From Burkholderiaceae bacterium (lineage in GTDB: Bacteria; Pseudomonadota; Gammaproteobacteria; Burkholderiales; Burkholderiaceae_B): a stretch of 33,945 bases of DNA. The position numbers and the translations under genes were made by a program. The stretch lies in NCBI GenBank assembly GCA_004322135.1, contig SCSG01000029.1, forward strand, positions 1-33,945. Direction: 5' to 3'. Numbering within the stretch: position 1 is the stretch's first letter; the number at the start of each line of letters is the position of its first letter. The notes below the pieces were generated by a model that was given only the letters and a program-made list of their open reading frames with translations, did not search any database and had not been told where the DNA came from. Positions 33,129 through 33,945 of the stretch are shown piece by piece.

Positions 33129-33177
33129 GACGCCGTATCGGCGTCTTCAGCCTCTGCGAGCCCGGCCTTCCCGGGCT
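33129..33177 (+). terminator. Two tandem terminator-like hairpins
   Basis: GACGCCG-tat-CGGCGTC (33129-33145) followed by TTC, and AGCCCGG-ccttc-CCGGGCT (33159-33177) followed by GTT, each form perfect 7-bp GC-rich stems 45-93 bases after the methyltransferase stop. Both have weak uridine tracts; together they probably insulate gmk. No gene is seen in 33085-33308. Confidence 0.5.
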
Positions 33178-33244
33178 GTTGACCCGAGATGCAGCTTCCC
33201 ATGGCCAGCTAGAGGATATACGGGGCACGCCGGACTAAAGCGTA

Positions 33245-33274
33245 TTGAACAAACGTGGGGGAATTTGTTATTCT
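33245..33274 (+). promoter_or_regulatory. Likely promoter of gmk
   Basis: TTGAAC (33245-33250) and TATTCT (33269-33274) are separated by 18 bases, giving a start near 33281, about 28 bases before the gmk ATG. The region is AT-richer than its surroundings. Confidence 0.45.
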
Positions 33275-33308
33275 CTTACGCTTGAAACTCTGTGACGGTT
33301 GAACGCGA

Positions 33309-33941
33309 ATGTCGGTCTCTGGCAATATTTTCATGGTGGTCGCACCAAGCGGGGCTGGCAAATCAAGCCTTGTCAACGCCTTGCTCAAGCGAGACCCGGA
33401 CATTCTGCTGTCCATTTCCTGCACGACGCGTGTACCCAGGCCAGGAGAAAAGGAAGCACAGCACTACTACTTCGTCGACAAAGAAGAATTCATGCTGATG
33501 CGCGAGCACAGCGAACTGCTCGAGTGGGCCGAAGTGCATGGCAACTTCTACGGCACGCCCCGCAAGCACATCGAAGATGGCATCAGGCGCGGGCTGGACG
33601 TCCTGCTTGAAATTGACTGGCAGGGCGCACGTCAAATCCGACAGCACTACCCGGATGCGGTGGGCATCTTTATCCTGCCTCCATCCATTGAAGCGCTGGA
33701 AACCCGACTGAAAAAGCGCGGGCAGGACGCACCACAGGTTATTTCCAAGCGACTATTGGCGGCAGGCGGCGAAATGTCACATGTTTCCGAATGTCAATAT
33801 GTTATTATTAATCAAGAATTTAGCGTCGCCGTAGAACAATTCGCGCAAATCGTTGCGGCGACAAGGTTGCGCTATGCCGTACAAGCGGCACGCAACTCAG
33901 ATCTTTTTTCCAATTTGGGCATCAAACAATCTATTGCCTGA
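33309..33941 (+). CDS. gmk: Guanylate kinase
   Basis: This enzyme phosphorylates GMP to GDP with ATP, and is essential for GTP synthesis and recycling. The 210-residue protein starts with the P-loop [12 protein letters not shown] and continues with [20 protein letters not shown], the GMP-binding region (Arg, Tyr and Glu ligands), and [12 protein letters not shown]. Length is typical and the gene is complete, ending 4 bases before the window end. rpoZ usually follows in this group but lies outside the window. No strong Shine-Dalgarno sequence precedes the ATG. Confidence 0.98.
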   Translation: MSVSGNIFMVVAPSGAGKSSLVNALLKRDPDILLSISCTTRVPRPGEKEAQHYYFVDKEEFMLMREHSELLEWAEVHGNFYGTPRKHIEDGIRRGLDVLLEIDWQGARQIRQHYPDAVGIFILPPSIEALETRLKKRGQDAPQVISKRLLAAGGEMSHVSECQYVIINQEFSVAVEQFAQIVAATRLRYAVQAARNSDLFSNLGIKQSIA

Positions 33942-33945
33942 TGCG

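Noticed and set aside
14-33945. CRISPR arrays, insertion sequences, prophage or integrase genes, toxin-antitoxin pairs
   Set aside because: Nothing in the sequence supports any of these: no direct-repeat/spacer pattern, transposase, recombinase or phage structural proteins were seen.

Overview
The window is about 34 kb of moderately high-GC bacterial chromosome. It looks like a betaproteobacterium of the order Burkholderiales, most likely family Alcaligenaceae (Bordetella/Achromobacter/Pusillimonas relatives). This is inferred from protein character and gene order: a dihydrolipoyl dehydrogenase with its own lipoyl domain in an aceE-aceF-lpdA operon, and the run folC - SPOR protein - cvpA - purF. 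No database search was run. The first 13 bases match the 3' end of the Illumina adapter, so the window starts at a raw contig end.

Layout: (1) 14-4624, an accessory catabolic block: a small conserved-looking protein and a Rieske oxygenase, an IclR regulator, and convergent to them a flavin monooxygenase followed by a second IclR regulator. Three promoter-type inverted repeats lie in this block. (2) 4625-8860 (minus strand), housekeeping folC, a SPOR-domain protein, cvpA and purF. (3) 9118-15353 (minus strand), the pyruvate dehydrogenase complex genes aceE, aceF and lpdA. (4) 15610-21633 (plus strand, divergent from aceE), a DctB/FixL-like sensor kinase and FixJ-like response regulator translationally coupled to folD, then oligopeptidase A (prlC) and a Sco-type copper chaperone. 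(5) 21755-29296 (minus strand), a complete RND efflux system (periplasmic adaptor, inner-membrane pump, outer-membrane factor), then pdxJ and a nitroreductase. (6) 29492-32047 (minus strand), xthA, a spermidine-synthase-like protein and an orphan ABC-type substrate-binding lipid/amino-acid-type periplasmic protein. (7) 32245-33941 (plus strand), a promoter with a long, hairpin-rich leader upstream of a PmtA-like SAM-dependent methyltransferase, then gmk.

How it works together: the divergent two-component system is well placed to adjust pyruvate dehydrogenase expression to a respiratory or metabolic signal, although this is inference from position. The two oxygenases at the left end may act on aromatic or heteroaromatic substrates under control of their IclR neighbours. 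The efflux operon has a clear TetR-type operator in its promoter but no regulator next to it. There are no insertion sequences, prophage genes, CRISPR arrays, rRNA or tRNA genes that I can support. The most interesting unexplained element is the structured leader at 32280-32451, whose last hairpin covers the ribosome binding site of the methyltransferase gene. The oxygenase/IclR block is second.
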